Origin: SSC3 sp035477015
Lineage (GTDB): Bacteria; Actinomycetota; Actinomycetes; Propionibacteriales; Nocardioidaceae
Direction of reading: 5' to 3'
Assembly (NCBI GenBank): GCA_035477015.1
Contig: DATILB010000193.1
Span: forward strand, 1-12,412
DNA: 12,412 nt
Position 1 is the first letter of the stretch; each line of letters opens with the position of its first letter. Both the position numbers and the translations under genes were made by a program. Positions 1 through 5,775 of the stretch are shown piece by piece. A model generated the notes under the pieces. It searched no databases. It saw only the letters and a list, made by a program, of their open reading frames with translations, and had not been told where the DNA came from.

Positions 1-431
1 CCGAAGTAGGTGCCTTCCGCCGCGATGATCATGTCGCCGGCCAGAGCCAGCTCGAGGCCGCCGGCGAAGCACATCCCGTGCACCACCGTGATCAGCGGCT
101 TGGAGAGGCGAGCCCCCTCCGTGCCGAACGGGTCGTAGTCATCCGGGCCGTAGCTCAGGCCGTCGTCGTCGACAAGCTCCGAGAGCCGGGTCAGGTCGGC
201 CCCCGCGCAGTACACCGCGCCCTCGCCGTACAGCACCGCGCAGCGGAGGTTCTCGTCCTGGTCGTAGCGCTTGTAGATGGCGGATAGCTCGGCGAACATC
301 TCGGGCGTCAACGCATTGCGCTTGTCCGTGCGGTTCAGGCCGATCAGGAGCACCTGACCTTGGACATGAGTGACCACACTGCCAGTGGCCTGATCCGGCT
401 TCGTCTGTACCTCGGCTGCACTGCCCGACAT
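1..431 (-). CDS. Enoyl-CoA hydratase/isomerase (crotonase family), 3' end cut by window edge
   Basis: The first 143 codons of a crotonase-family protein are visible; the rest lies beyond base 1. The family hydrates or isomerises 2-enoyl-CoA thioesters in beta-oxidation and related catabolism in the cytoplasm. Visible hallmarks are GLNRTDKRNALT (about residues 31-42), the first oxyanion-hole segment YCAGADL (74-80), and the second segment GMCFAGGLELALAGD (119-133). E127 lies where the first catalytic Glu of enoyl-CoA hydratases sits (the GGGCELA motif). The second catalytic position falls outside the window, so hydratase and isomerase cannot be separated. The ATG at 431-429 has AGGAGAGG 8 nt upstream (440-447), preceded by a good promoter. 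It is divergent from a TetR gene that probably controls it. Crotonase membership is secure; the substrate is unknown. Confidence 0.93.
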   Translation of the reverse strand, partial: MSGSAAEVQTKPDQATGSVVTHVQGQVLLIGLNRTDKRNALTPEMFAELSAIYKRYDQDENLRCAVLYGEGAVYCAGADLTRLSELVDDDGLSYGPDDYDPFGTEGARLSKPLITVVHGMCFAGGLELALAGDMIIAAEGTYF

Positions 432-439
432 TGCTTCGT

Positions 440-447
440 CCTCTCCT
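440..447 (-). promoter_or_regulatory. Ribosome binding site of the enoyl-CoA hydratase gene
   Basis: On the minus strand this reads AGGAGAGG, ending 8 nt before the ATG at 431. It supports that start over the internal ATGs. Confidence 0.7.
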
Positions 448-460
448 GGGTGGAGCCATC

Positions 461-489
461 ACGATAGAGAGTGCTCTCTTTTTCGTCAA
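461..489 (-). promoter_or_regulatory. SigA-type promoter for the enoyl-CoA hydratase gene
   Basis: On the minus strand, TTGACG (plus coordinates 484-489; 5 of 6 match to TTGACA) is followed after exactly 17 bp by TATCGT (461-466; 4 of 6 match to TATAAT). Transcription would start near 453-455 and give a leader of roughly 22-24 nt containing the AGGAGAGG site. The palindrome at 466-479 fills the spacer. Confidence 0.65.
466..479. promoter_or_regulatory. Palindromic operator candidate (TetR site) inside the hydratase promoter
   Basis: AGAGAG-TG-CTCTCT has perfect 6-bp arms around a 2-bp centre. One further matching pair follows a single mismatch (464/481). It touches the last base of the -10 and lies within the -35/-10 spacer of the minus-strand promoter, about 54-67 bp upstream of the divergent TetR ATG. 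A bound dimer there would block RNA polymerase on the hydratase gene. The assignment to the adjacent TetR rests on position and symmetry only. Confidence 0.6.
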
Positions 490-519
490 CCCTCGAGACG
501 TCTTGGAGAGATTGTTCGC

Positions 520-525
520 TATCAT
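520..525 (+). promoter_or_regulatory. Possible -10 for a leaderless TetR transcript
   Basis: TATCAT ends 7 nt before the ATG at 533, the usual distance from -10 to transcription start. No Shine-Dalgarno sequence precedes that ATG, which fits a leaderless mRNA. No convincing -35 is visible. Confidence 0.3.
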
Positions 526-532
526 CGAGCCC

Positions 533-1126
533 ATGGCTACGAAGGTGAAGGCAAGCGCGGCCCCACGAGAGCGTCTGATGCGCGCGGCGGAGCTGTTCTA
601 CTCGGACGGCATCCGGGCGGTCGGGATCAACCGCGTGCTCGACGAGGCGCAGGCTCCCATCATGAGCCTGTACCGCATCTTCGGCTCCAAGGAGGGGCTG
701 GTCGAGGCGTACCTGCTCGACAAGGACGAGCGGGTCCGGGCGCTGTTCGAACGCGAGGTCGAGCGCATCGCTGACTCCGGCAGGGGACGCGTCCTCGCCA
801 TGTTCGACGTTCTGGGAGAACTGGTCGCGGGGTCGGACTACCGGGGCTGTGCCTTCATCAACGCGTCTGTGGAGATGGCGGATCCCGACCACCCGTTCGT
901 GGGCATCGCCGTGGCTCACAAGGAGTTCGTACGCTCGGCCTTTTCCGCCTATCTTTCAGAAGCCGGTCTTCGAGAGACCGAGCCGCTGGCAACCCAGCTG
1001 TTGATGCTGGTGGACGGGGTCTTCGTCAGCGCGCAGATGCACTCGGTCCACGAAGGCACTGCGGCGAAGGCACGCATGGCTGCCGAGGTGTTGCTGGATG
1101 CCGCGCTCGCGGCGCAGGCCAGCTGA
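533..1126 (+). CDS. TetR/AcrR-family transcriptional regulator
   Basis: A 197-residue protein of normal TetR length. The N-terminal helix-turn-helix spans about residues 12-58, with AAELFYSDGIRAVGINRVLDEA leading into SLYRIFGSKEGLVEAYL, the family's typical recognition-helix and 'YxxFGSKEGL' stretch. The rest is a helical ligand-binding domain with RGCAFINASVEMADPDHP near residues 104-121, a segment common in one TetR subgroup. An in-frame reading extends upstream to 431 but would run through the promoter/operator region and lacks TetR-like sequence, so the ATG at 533 is chosen. The gene is divergent from the enoyl-CoA hydratase, and the palindrome between them is its likely target. The ligand is unknown; an acyl-CoA or the pathway substrate is a reasonable guess. 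Confidence 0.92.
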   Translation: MATKVKASAAPRERLMRAAELFYSDGIRAVGINRVLDEAQAPIMSLYRIFGSKEGLVEAYLLDKDERVRALFEREVERIADSGRGRVLAMFDVLGELVAGSDYRGCAFINASVEMADPDHPFVGIAVAHKEFVRSAFSAYLSEAGLRETEPLATQLLMLVDGVFVSAQMHSVHEGTAAKARMAAEVLLDAALAAQAS

Positions 1127-1171
1127 GGGTCAGTCCTGCTTGGCACGCTCGTCCCAGCCGTCGGCGCGCAC

Positions 1172-1207
1172 GTCCTAGGACCCGCACCGGGATGCTCCTA
1201 GCGTCCT
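1172..1207. promoter_or_regulatory. Palindrome and partial repeat upstream of the reductase gene
   Basis: GTCCTAGGAC (1172-1181) is a perfect 10-bp palindrome. A degenerate copy, CTCCTAGCGTCC, follows at 1195-1206, with the shared TCCTAG core 23 bp away. It lies 40-75 bp upstream of the ATG at 1245, where an operator would be expected. No protein can be assigned to it, and no clear -35/-10 pair was found here. Confidence 0.35.
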
Positions 1208-1234
1208 GGTCGTAGAGATCTGGCGACCCGCGAC

Positions 1235-1239
1235 GGAGG
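1235..1239 (+). promoter_or_regulatory. Ribosome binding site of the MDR reductase gene
   Basis: GGAGG ends 5 nt before the ATG at 1245, a strong Shine-Dalgarno match that fixes the start. Confidence 0.75.
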
Positions 1240-1244
1240 TCACG

Positions 1245-2228
1245 ATGAAGGTCCTGCGCATGCGGGAGTTCGGCAAGCCGACCGTGGTTCCAGAGCTCGT
1301 CGAGTCGGAGGCTCCCGAACCAGGGCCTGGACAAGTGCTCGTCGCCTTGGAAGCAGCGCCCATCAACCCGTCGGACCTGCTCCTCATCAGGGGCTGGTAC
1401 GGACACCGCCCAGCGCTTCCCGCCACGCTAGGCACCGAAGGAGTCGGTCGAGTGGTCTCCGCGGGCGACGGTGTTGAGCCCGCTCGGGTCGGTGAGCGCG
1501 TGATGGTCGTGCCCACCTTGCAGCACGGCACGTGGCAGGACCAGGTGGCGATCGACGAGGCCGACGCCGTACCCGTCGACCCGAAAGCCGACCCGCTCCA
1601 GCTGGCGATGCTCGGCGTCAACCCGATGACGGCCGACCTCCTCCTCCGCTCCTTCGTGGACCTTCCTCCCGGCGCATGGGTGGGACAGATCGGCGGCACC
1701 TCTGCCGTCGGCCGCTACGTCATCGCCTTGGCTAAGCTCGCTGGTCTCCGCACCCTCAGCGTCGTACGGCGTCCCGACGGCGTTGCGGAGCTCCTCGACC
1801 TCGGAGCCGACGCCGTCGTCGTGGACGGCGAGGACCTCGCCGAGCAGGTGGGGAAGGCGCTCGGCGACGACCGCCTGTTGCTACTGCTCGACCCGATCGC
1901 CGGCGAGGCGGTCACCAAGCTCGCCTCCTGGCTCGCTCGCGGCGGCACGCTCGTCAGCTACGGCGGGATGAGCGGCGCCTTGGTCACGGTCGCGCCGGTC
2001 GACCTGATCTTCCGTGACATCCACGTCCGCGGCTTTTGGCAGAAGCACTGGCTGGACCTCACGCCACGCGAGGAGGTCGTGGCGGCGTACACCCGTCTGG
2101 CCCCGCTGGTCTCCGATGGGACCCTTCATGCCCCGGTGGCCGCCTCCTACCCGCTCAAGCGATACCAGGAGGCGCTCTCGCACGCCATGGACCCCGGCCG
2201 AGCAGGCAAGGTGCTGTTCGCGTGGTGA
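1245..2228 (+). CDS. MDR-superfamily oxidoreductase, trans-2-enoyl-CoA reductase (MECR/Etr1)-like
   Basis: A 327-residue medium-chain dehydrogenase/reductase. The N-terminal GroES-like domain contains INPSDLLLIRGWYG (40-53) and LGTEGVGRVVSAG (62-74). The Rossmann domain follows, with the turn QIGGTSAVGRYVIALAKLAG around residues 149-168. Zinc-site cysteines of classical alcohol dehydrogenases are absent, so this is a zinc-free branch. The layout most resembles mitochondrial 2-enoyl thioester reductases. Y52 in GWYG sits where the catalytic tyrosine of Etr1/MECR lies, and VNPMTADLLLRSFVDLPPG matches the MECR-type linker. The likely reaction is NADPH-dependent reduction of an enoyl-CoA or other activated alkene. 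A quinone oxidoreductase-like role is the alternative. It lies 118 bp after the TetR gene and has its own RBS. Confidence 0.85.
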   Translation: MKVLRMREFGKPTVVPELVESEAPEPGPGQVLVALEAAPINPSDLLLIRGWYGHRPALPATLGTEGVGRVVSAGDGVEPARVGERVMVVPTLQHGTWQDQVAIDEADAVPVDPKADPLQLAMLGVNPMTADLLLRSFVDLPPGAWVGQIGGTSAVGRYVIALAKLAGLRTLSVVRRPDGVAELLDLGADAVVVDGEDLAEQVGKALGDDRLLLLLDPIAGEAVTKLASWLARGGTLVSYGGMSGALVTVAPVDLIFRDIHVRGFWQKHWLDLTPREEVVAAYTRLAPLVSDGTLHAPVAASYPLKRYQEALSHAMDPGRAGKVLFAW

Positions 2229-2321
2229 GGACGGAGCTGAGCGGCGGGGGCGACGGCGATCAATCCCCGAGGCACTGACCTCAAGCGGTTCCTGAGCTCT
2301 TGCCCCGCGACCGGGTGTCCC
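2229..2321. other. Convergent intergenic gap, no clear terminator
   Basis: This is the 93-bp gap between the reductase stop and the hydrolase stop. The only hairpin seen is a 4-bp stem (GAGG/CCTC near 2268-2281) without a U-tract, which is too weak to call. Confidence 0.4.
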
Positions 2322-3203
2322 TCATGCCAGCGAGTTCAGCAGGCCGGCTGGAGCGTCGGGTCGTTCCAGTGAGATGAAGTGACCGGCGCCCGTGAGCTCG
2401 GTGAACTCGGCCGCGGGGAGTAGGTGCTTGTTGGCTTGACGGTCGGAGCGACGGGACCAGTCCTTCTCGCCGTACAGGAGATGGACCGGCGCGTTGACGT
2501 CGGTGTAGCGCGAACGAGCCGCGATGAGGCTGGGCAGGTTTCCGTACACGCCTCGAGCGACCGTCGGGTAGCCGGGCCGGCGTCCGACCCTCAGCAGCTC
2601 GTCCAGGTAGTCGGGCCGCAGGGCGTCCTTGTTGCTCAGTCCGCCGCGGAGCACCGCCCGCATGATCGGCTTGGGCTCCACTGCGGCGAACCTCGGCCCG
2701 ATACCGGGCGTCAGGACGCCAGCGATGATCAGTCGGGCCAAGAGACTCGACCTGACGATTCCGCCGGGGTAGTCGTACGGGTTGATCGAGACGACCCTTC
2801 GGACGCGTCCCGGAAGGTCCGCCGCCGTCGTGAGGGCGAGAACGGCGCCCATCGACTCACCGAGCAGCGTCACGTCCTGCAGGTCGAGTTGGGTGATGAG
2901 CTGCTTGACGGCCGCGCGCATCTCGGGTTCCTGGTACGAGGCCCCAGGGGCTATCTGCGAGTAACCCATGCCAGGTAGGTCGAGCGCGTACACGGTGTAG
3001 CGCTCCTGGACCAGTGGAATGAGATGGCGGAAGTGCTCGGCCTGGGTGCGCACGGTGTGGAGCAGGACCAGCGGCGCACCGGTCCCACCGGTGAGGTAAC
3101 GCAGCCGGCCCTGGCCCTGCGCCTCCGCGCCGGTGGGGTCGAGGAAGTGGCTGCTGGTTCCCGGGATTCGGATTGTTGATTCGGTGTCGCTGGTTGCGGA
3201 CAT
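2322..3203 (-). CDS. Alpha/beta-fold hydrolase
   Basis: A 293-residue alpha/beta hydrolase. The nucleophile elbow GESMGA puts the catalytic serine at S117, the acid is probably D248 (LLYGEKDW), and the histidine is H275 (GAGHF). LLHTVRTQ (47-54) holds the oxyanion-hole strand end, and ALDLPGMGYS (73-82) is the common following strand. Residues about 145-235 form the lid. The serine nucleophile points to an ester, lactone or C-C bond hydrolase rather than an epoxide or haloalkane hydrolase, which use aspartate. No signal peptide is seen, so it is cytoplasmic. The ATG at 3203 is preceded by GAGGAG. It lies 57 bp downstream of the MFS gene in the same direction and is probably co-transcribed with it. 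The substrate cannot be read from sequence. Confidence 0.9.
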   Translation of the reverse strand: MSATSDTESTIRIPGTSSHFLDPTGAEAQGQGRLRYLTGGTGAPLVLLHTVRTQAEHFRHLIPLVQERYTVYALDLPGMGYSQIAPGASYQEPEMRAAVKQLITQLDLQDVTLLGESMGAVLALTTAADLPGRVRRVVSINPYDYPGGIVRSSLLARLIIAGVLTPGIGPRFAAVEPKPIMRAVLRGGLSNKDALRPDYLDELLRVGRRPGYPTVARGVYGNLPSLIAARSRYTDVNAPVHLLYGEKDWSRRSDRQANKHLLPAAEFTELTGAGHFISLERPDAPAGLLNSLA

Positions 3204-3260
3204 GGTCGTCTCCTCAGACGTCTTGCGGATGTGGTCGGGGTCTGGTTCCCTGCGGCGCCT

Positions 3261-4679
3261 TCAGTGCGCCACGACGAGCACCTCGGTCTCCTCCGCCTGT
3301 GAGGCGCGTTCGCTGCCCATCGTGAGTGCAGCGACCGATGAGGCGAGGGCGGTGGCGGCGATGAACACCCAGGCCCACCGGACGGCGTCGAGGTCGGCGA
3401 CGCCGGTGTCGAGGATGCTGACCAAGATGGCGACGCCGAGGACTAGGCCGACCTGGCGGGCCATGCTGATGATGCCGCTGCCGGTCGCTGCCTGAGCTGC
3501 GGGCAGGCTGGCCGTGGCAGCCGCGACCAGGTTGGGGAATCCGAGACCGACTCCGACGCCGATGACGAGCCAACCGGGGAGCACCGTTGTCCAGTAGGAC
3601 GGTTCGGTGCTGAGGGCGAGCAGGAGCCAGATCACGCCCAGGGCGACCACCACGCCGCCCGCGGCGATCAGCCGCGAGGGGTGAAGATGCCCGAACAGCC
3701 TGTTCCCGAGGATGCTCGCGACGGGTACGACAAGGGGGCCGGCAGCGATCGCGAATCCGGTCTCCAGTGCCGAGAATCCCCAGCCTTGCTGCATCCACAG
3801 AATCGCGAGGAGCAGCGCCGCCCCGAACGAGCCGTTGAAGAGGAGCGTTGCGATGTTGACCGAGGTGAACGAGCGCACGCGGAACAGGGCGGGGTCGACC
3901 ACGGGATTGGGGTGGCGCCGGGAGAACCCGACGAACGCGAGGAGGGTCAAGGCGGCCGTGGTGAAAGAGCCGATGGTGAGGCCGGAGGTCCAGCCCCAGT
4001 CGTTGGACTGCACGAGGCCGAGGACGAGCGCGCCGATGGAGACGGCGAGCAAGAGGGCACCGACCAGGTCCGGGCGCGGGGCGCCCTCGTTGTGGCGGAC
4101 GTCGGGGACAAGGCGCACGGCGGCGACCAGCAGGACGAGCCCCACAGGCACGTTGATCCAGAACGCCCAGTGCCACGACAGCTGGACAAGCACGCCCCCC
4201 GCGGCCGGGCCGAGCGCCGCGGCGATGGCGCCACTGAGCGCCCACACCCGCGCACCGGCGGCTCTCCGTTCCGGCGGGAGGGCGGCGAGGAGGAGGCCGA
4301 GGCTGGCCGGAGTCATCACCGCCGCGCCGACGGCCTGCACGCCACGGAGCGCGACGAGCGTCCACACGTCATCGGCGTACCCGCAGGCCAGGCTGGCGAG
4401 GGTGAACAGCGCCAGCCCGGTGACGAAGCCGCCCTTCTGGCCGTATCGGTCGGTCAGCCGACCTGCCGGGATGAGCAGAGCGGCGAACACGACCGCGTAG
4501 CCGTTGAGAATCCAGCTGAGGTCGCCGAGCGAGGGGGGATGAGCGCCGCCGCTGAAGTCATGGCCGATGTCGTCGAAGGCGACGTTGACGATGAAGAGGT
4601 CGAGACCGGCGAGGAAGCTCGCGCCTATCAGGATCACAGTGACCGAGAGCGTGTGGCGAGGCTGGCTTGTAGATTCCAT
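3261..4679 (-). CDS. MFS transporter, DHA2 (EmrB/QacA-type, 14-TM) drug exporter
   Basis: A 472-residue integral membrane protein with about 14 hydrophobic segments, the usual size and topology for the DHA2 family. LDLFIVNVAFDDIG (26-39) matches the first-helix motif 'LDxTIVNVALP'. GRLTDRYGQKGG (73-84) is MFS motif A between TM2 and TM3, and ALGPAAGG (155-162) is motif C, characteristic of proton-coupled antiporters. WHWAFWINVPVG (169-180) is another DHA2 hallmark. It probably exports a hydrophobic or cationic toxic compound using the proton gradient. The gene is divergent from an HxlR regulator, and an inverted-repeat half-site overlaps its start codon. No Shine-Dalgarno precedes the ATG, consistent with leaderless translation. 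The downstream hydrolase is probably in the same operon. The substrate is unknown. Confidence 0.93.
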   Translation of the reverse strand: MESTSQPRHTLSVTVILIGASFLAGLDLFIVNVAFDDIGHDFSGGAHPPSLGDLSWILNGYAVVFAALLIPAGRLTDRYGQKGGFVTGLALFTLASLACGYADDVWTLVALRGVQAVGAAVMTPASLGLLLAALPPERRAAGARVWALSGAIAAALGPAAGGVLVQLSWHWAFWINVPVGLVLLVAAVRLVPDVRHNEGAPRPDLVGALLLAVSIGALVLGLVQSNDWGWTSGLTIGSFTTAALTLLAFVGFSRRHPNPVVDPALFRVRSFTSVNIATLLFNGSFGAALLLAILWMQQGWGFSALETGFAIAAGPLVVPVASILGNRLFGHLHPSRLIAAGGVVVALGVIWLLLALSTEPSYWTTVLPGWLVIGVGVGLGFPNLVAAATASLPAAQAATGSGIISMARQVGLVLGVAILVSILDTGVADLDAVRWAWVFIAATALASSVAALTMGSERASQAEETEVLVVAH

Positions 4680-4723
4680 AGTCAGAAACGGTAGCGGCCT
4701 GACTATGGATTACACAAGTCAGG
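4676..4723. promoter_or_regulatory. Three-half-site operator candidate in the MFS/HxlR intergenic region
   Basis: CCATAGTCAG (4676-4685) and CTGACTATGG (4699-4708) form a perfect 10-bp inverted repeat with a 13-nt spacer. A third half-site, AAGTCAGG (4716-4723), forms a second inverted repeat with CCTGACT at 4698-4704 (7-bp arms, 12-nt spacer). The middle element is shared by both repeats. The first half-site includes the MFS start codon. The positions would let one regulator, most likely the divergent HxlR, act on both promoters. The symmetry is seen directly; the binding protein is inferred. Confidence 0.6.
4688..4717 (-). promoter_or_regulatory. Candidate leaderless promoter of the MFS operon
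   Basis: On the minus strand, TTGTGT (4712-4717) and TACCGT (4688-4693) are separated by 18 bp. The -10 ends 8 nt from the ATG at 4679, so transcription would begin at or next to the start codon. The middle operator half-site lies in the spacer. The -35 match is partial. Confidence 0.4.
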
Positions 4724-4734
4724 TTTGCTAGTGT
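4706..4734 (+). promoter_or_regulatory. Candidate leaderless promoter of the HxlR gene
   Basis: TAGTGT (4729-4734) lies 7 nt before the ATG at 4742. A weak -35, TGGATT (4706-4711), is 17 bp upstream. The third half-site (4716-4723) falls in the spacer. No Shine-Dalgarno is present before 4742. Confidence 0.35.
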
Positions 4735-4741
4735 GATGCAT

Positions 4742-5212
4742 ATGGCAGTCCAGGTGGAAGGCGCGTTGGCTTCGCGCGGTGATGTCGCGCTGGGGGACCG
4801 GTGCCCCATGGAGCGCACCCTGAAGATGATCGGCAATCGGACTGCGCTCTTGCTGCTCCGGGAGGTGTTCTACGGGGCGACCAGGTTCGACCAGCTATGG
4901 AAGCGGGTGGGCGTCACAGAGGCGGTCGCCGCGCAACGGTTGCGCGAGCTGGTCAACTCGGGGGTGCTCGAGAAACAGCCCTACCGTGAGCCCGGCCAGC
5001 GCACTCGCCATGAGTATGTCTTGACGCCCGCTGGCCACGACCTGATGCCGGTCGTCCTGGGCCTGCTCCGGTGGGGTGCGACCCACGCGCCGGACGGTGG
5101 TGGCGTGGCGATGACCCACGCCGGTTGCGGCGCCGAGGTCCAGGTTGCCGTGCGCTGTGCGGCCGACCATGACGTGTCCGAGTCTGAGGTCGTCATCGCA
5201 GCCGCCGGTTGA
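4742..5212 (+). CDS. HxlR-family transcriptional regulator, divergent from the MFS exporter
   Basis: A winged-helix HxlR/MarR-like regulator of 156 residues from the ATG at 4742. A GTG at 4733 and an ATG at 4736 are in frame and would add two or three residues; 4742 fits a leaderless transcript best. The N-terminal cysteine typical of the family is present (CPMERTL, C21). Next come the winged-helix segments LLLLREVFYGATRFDQLW and VAAQRLRELVNSGVLEKQPY, then the wing REPGQRTRHEYVLTPAGHDL. The family's usual GGKW tryptophan is replaced by threonine (GNRT). The C-terminus has a further HAGCG...C pair, often seen in HxlR proteins and possibly redox- or metal-related. It probably controls the divergent exporter/hydrolase operon and itself through the repeats at 4676-4723. 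Confidence 0.9.
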   Translation: MAVQVEGALASRGDVALGDRCPMERTLKMIGNRTALLLLREVFYGATRFDQLWKRVGVTEAVAAQRLRELVNSGVLEKQPYREPGQRTRHEYVLTPAGHDLMPVVLGLLRWGATHAPDGGGVAMTHAGCGAEVQVAVRCAADHDVSESEVVIAAAG

Positions 5213-5273
5213 CCGGACGGGGGGAGTCGCCGTTACGCCGCCTTGTCACCGTATGCAGCGTCGGCGCGGCCGC

Positions 5274-5309
5274 TGGGATACGTGTGCCCGGCCCTGGGAC
5301 ACGAGTGCC
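5274..5309. repeat. Two 15-bp direct repeats, 21-bp period, candidate operator
   Basis: TGGGATACGTGTGCC (5274-5288) and TGGGACACGAGTGCC (5295-5309) match at 13 of 15 positions and start 21 bp apart, two helical turns. From its second base, each copy is a 14-bp imperfect palindrome pairing at five of seven positions. This pattern suits two dimers bound on one DNA face, 86-121 bp upstream of the second HxlR start. Confidence 0.45.
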
Positions 5310-5356
5310 TCGGAACGTTGGAGGACTTGCGCAGGCGGTCACGGCGAACGACGCTG

Positions 5357-5366
5357 CAACATGTTG
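5357..5366. promoter_or_regulatory. Perfect palindrome upstream of the second HxlR gene
   Basis: CAACATGTTG is a 10-bp perfect palindrome centred about 33 bp upstream of the GTG at 5395. It could be an autoregulatory site. The sequence is short and no promoter elements frame it. Confidence 0.25.
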
Positions 5367-5394
5367 GCGGCGGTGCTGGGAAAGGAGCTTCACG

Positions 5395-5769
5395 GTGGCT
5401 GCACGACGAGTCGTGAACCTCTTCGGGAGCCCGTGGGATGCAGATCTTGTCGCGCAATCATTCTTTGGTGTCTGCCGGTTCAACGACCTACAGCAGGAGC
5501 TCGGGATCTCGCGACACGTCCTGACGATGCGGTTGAAGGAACTGGTTGCCGAGGGGATCTTGGTTCCTCGGCAGTATCACCGCGGCCCTTCACGATATGA
5601 GTACAGGCTCACCGAGAAGGGGCGCGATCTCTTGCCAGTCCTCATCGCCATGACGTGCTGGTCCGAGCGGTGGCGACCCCTCAACCCCGCGGAGGGCAAG
5701 CTCGCCGTTCATGAACGTCTCAAGGAGCTGGGCGCCGTCCGCGCTATTTCGCATCGGGAACCGGAGTAG
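5395..5769 (+). CDS. Short HxlR-like transcriptional regulator
   Basis: From the GTG at 5395 (AAAGGAG ends 7 nt upstream, 5381-5387) the protein has 124 residues. The reading frame is open further upstream to 5209, but that extension runs through the repeat-bearing gap and is unlike any HxlR N-terminus. The winged helix is clear: FFGVCRFNDLQQELGISRHVL, RLKELVAEGILVPRQY, then the wing RGPSRYEYRLTEKGRDLLPVL. Compared with its neighbour it begins at VVNLFGSPWDADLVAQ, in line with the family's 'ALEVLGGKWTLLILR', and so lacks the usual N-terminal cysteine. A cysteine within FFGVCRF is atypical. It ends 6 bp before the MBL hydrolase gene, so the two are almost certainly co-transcribed. The target is unknown; the repeats at 5274-5309 are candidates. 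Confidence 0.82.
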   Translation: MAARRVVNLFGSPWDADLVAQSFFGVCRFNDLQQELGISRHVLTMRLKELVAEGILVPRQYHRGPSRYEYRLTEKGRDLLPVLIAMTCWSERWRPLNPAEGKLAVHERLKELGAVRAISHREPE

Positions 5770-5775
5770 GTCTCA

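Larger units (their letters stand above)
5213..5394. other. 182-bp non-coding gap between the two HxlR genes, with repeats
   Basis: Readings across this gap give low-complexity protein without HxlR or other recognisable sequence. The gap holds a 15-bp direct repeat with a 21-bp period (5274-5309) and a 10-bp palindrome (5357-5366). I could not identify a confident -35/-10 pair, so the second HxlR gene may have its own promoter here or may be read from upstream. Confidence 0.5.

Noticed and set aside
431..532. N-terminal extension of the first TetR gene
   Set aside because: It would place the divergent promoter and operator inside the coding region; the TetR fold begins only after the ATG at 533.
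1172..1181. DosR/DevR-type hypoxia box
   Set aside because: GTCCTAGGAC shares only the GGAC/GTCC ends and lacks the longer 20-bp consensus.
3214..4365. 383-codon minus-strand frame overlapping the MFS gene
   Set aside because: Alternative frame of the same DNA; Arg/Pro-rich with no domain, while the other frame has clear MFS motifs.
3681..4694. 337-codon open frame on the plus strand
   Set aside because: Antisense to the MFS transporter; its translation is highly charged and low in complexity, a complement artefact of hydrophobic codons.
5209..5394. N-terminal extension of the second HxlR gene
   Set aside because: The open frame exists, but the residues are unlike HxlR proteins, the DNA carries repeats, and a good Shine-Dalgarno precedes the GTG at 5395.
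5145..5600. Open frame bridging the end of the first HxlR gene and the second
   Set aside because: Overlaps both real genes, is rich in Cys/Arg/Pro and has no homology that I recognise.
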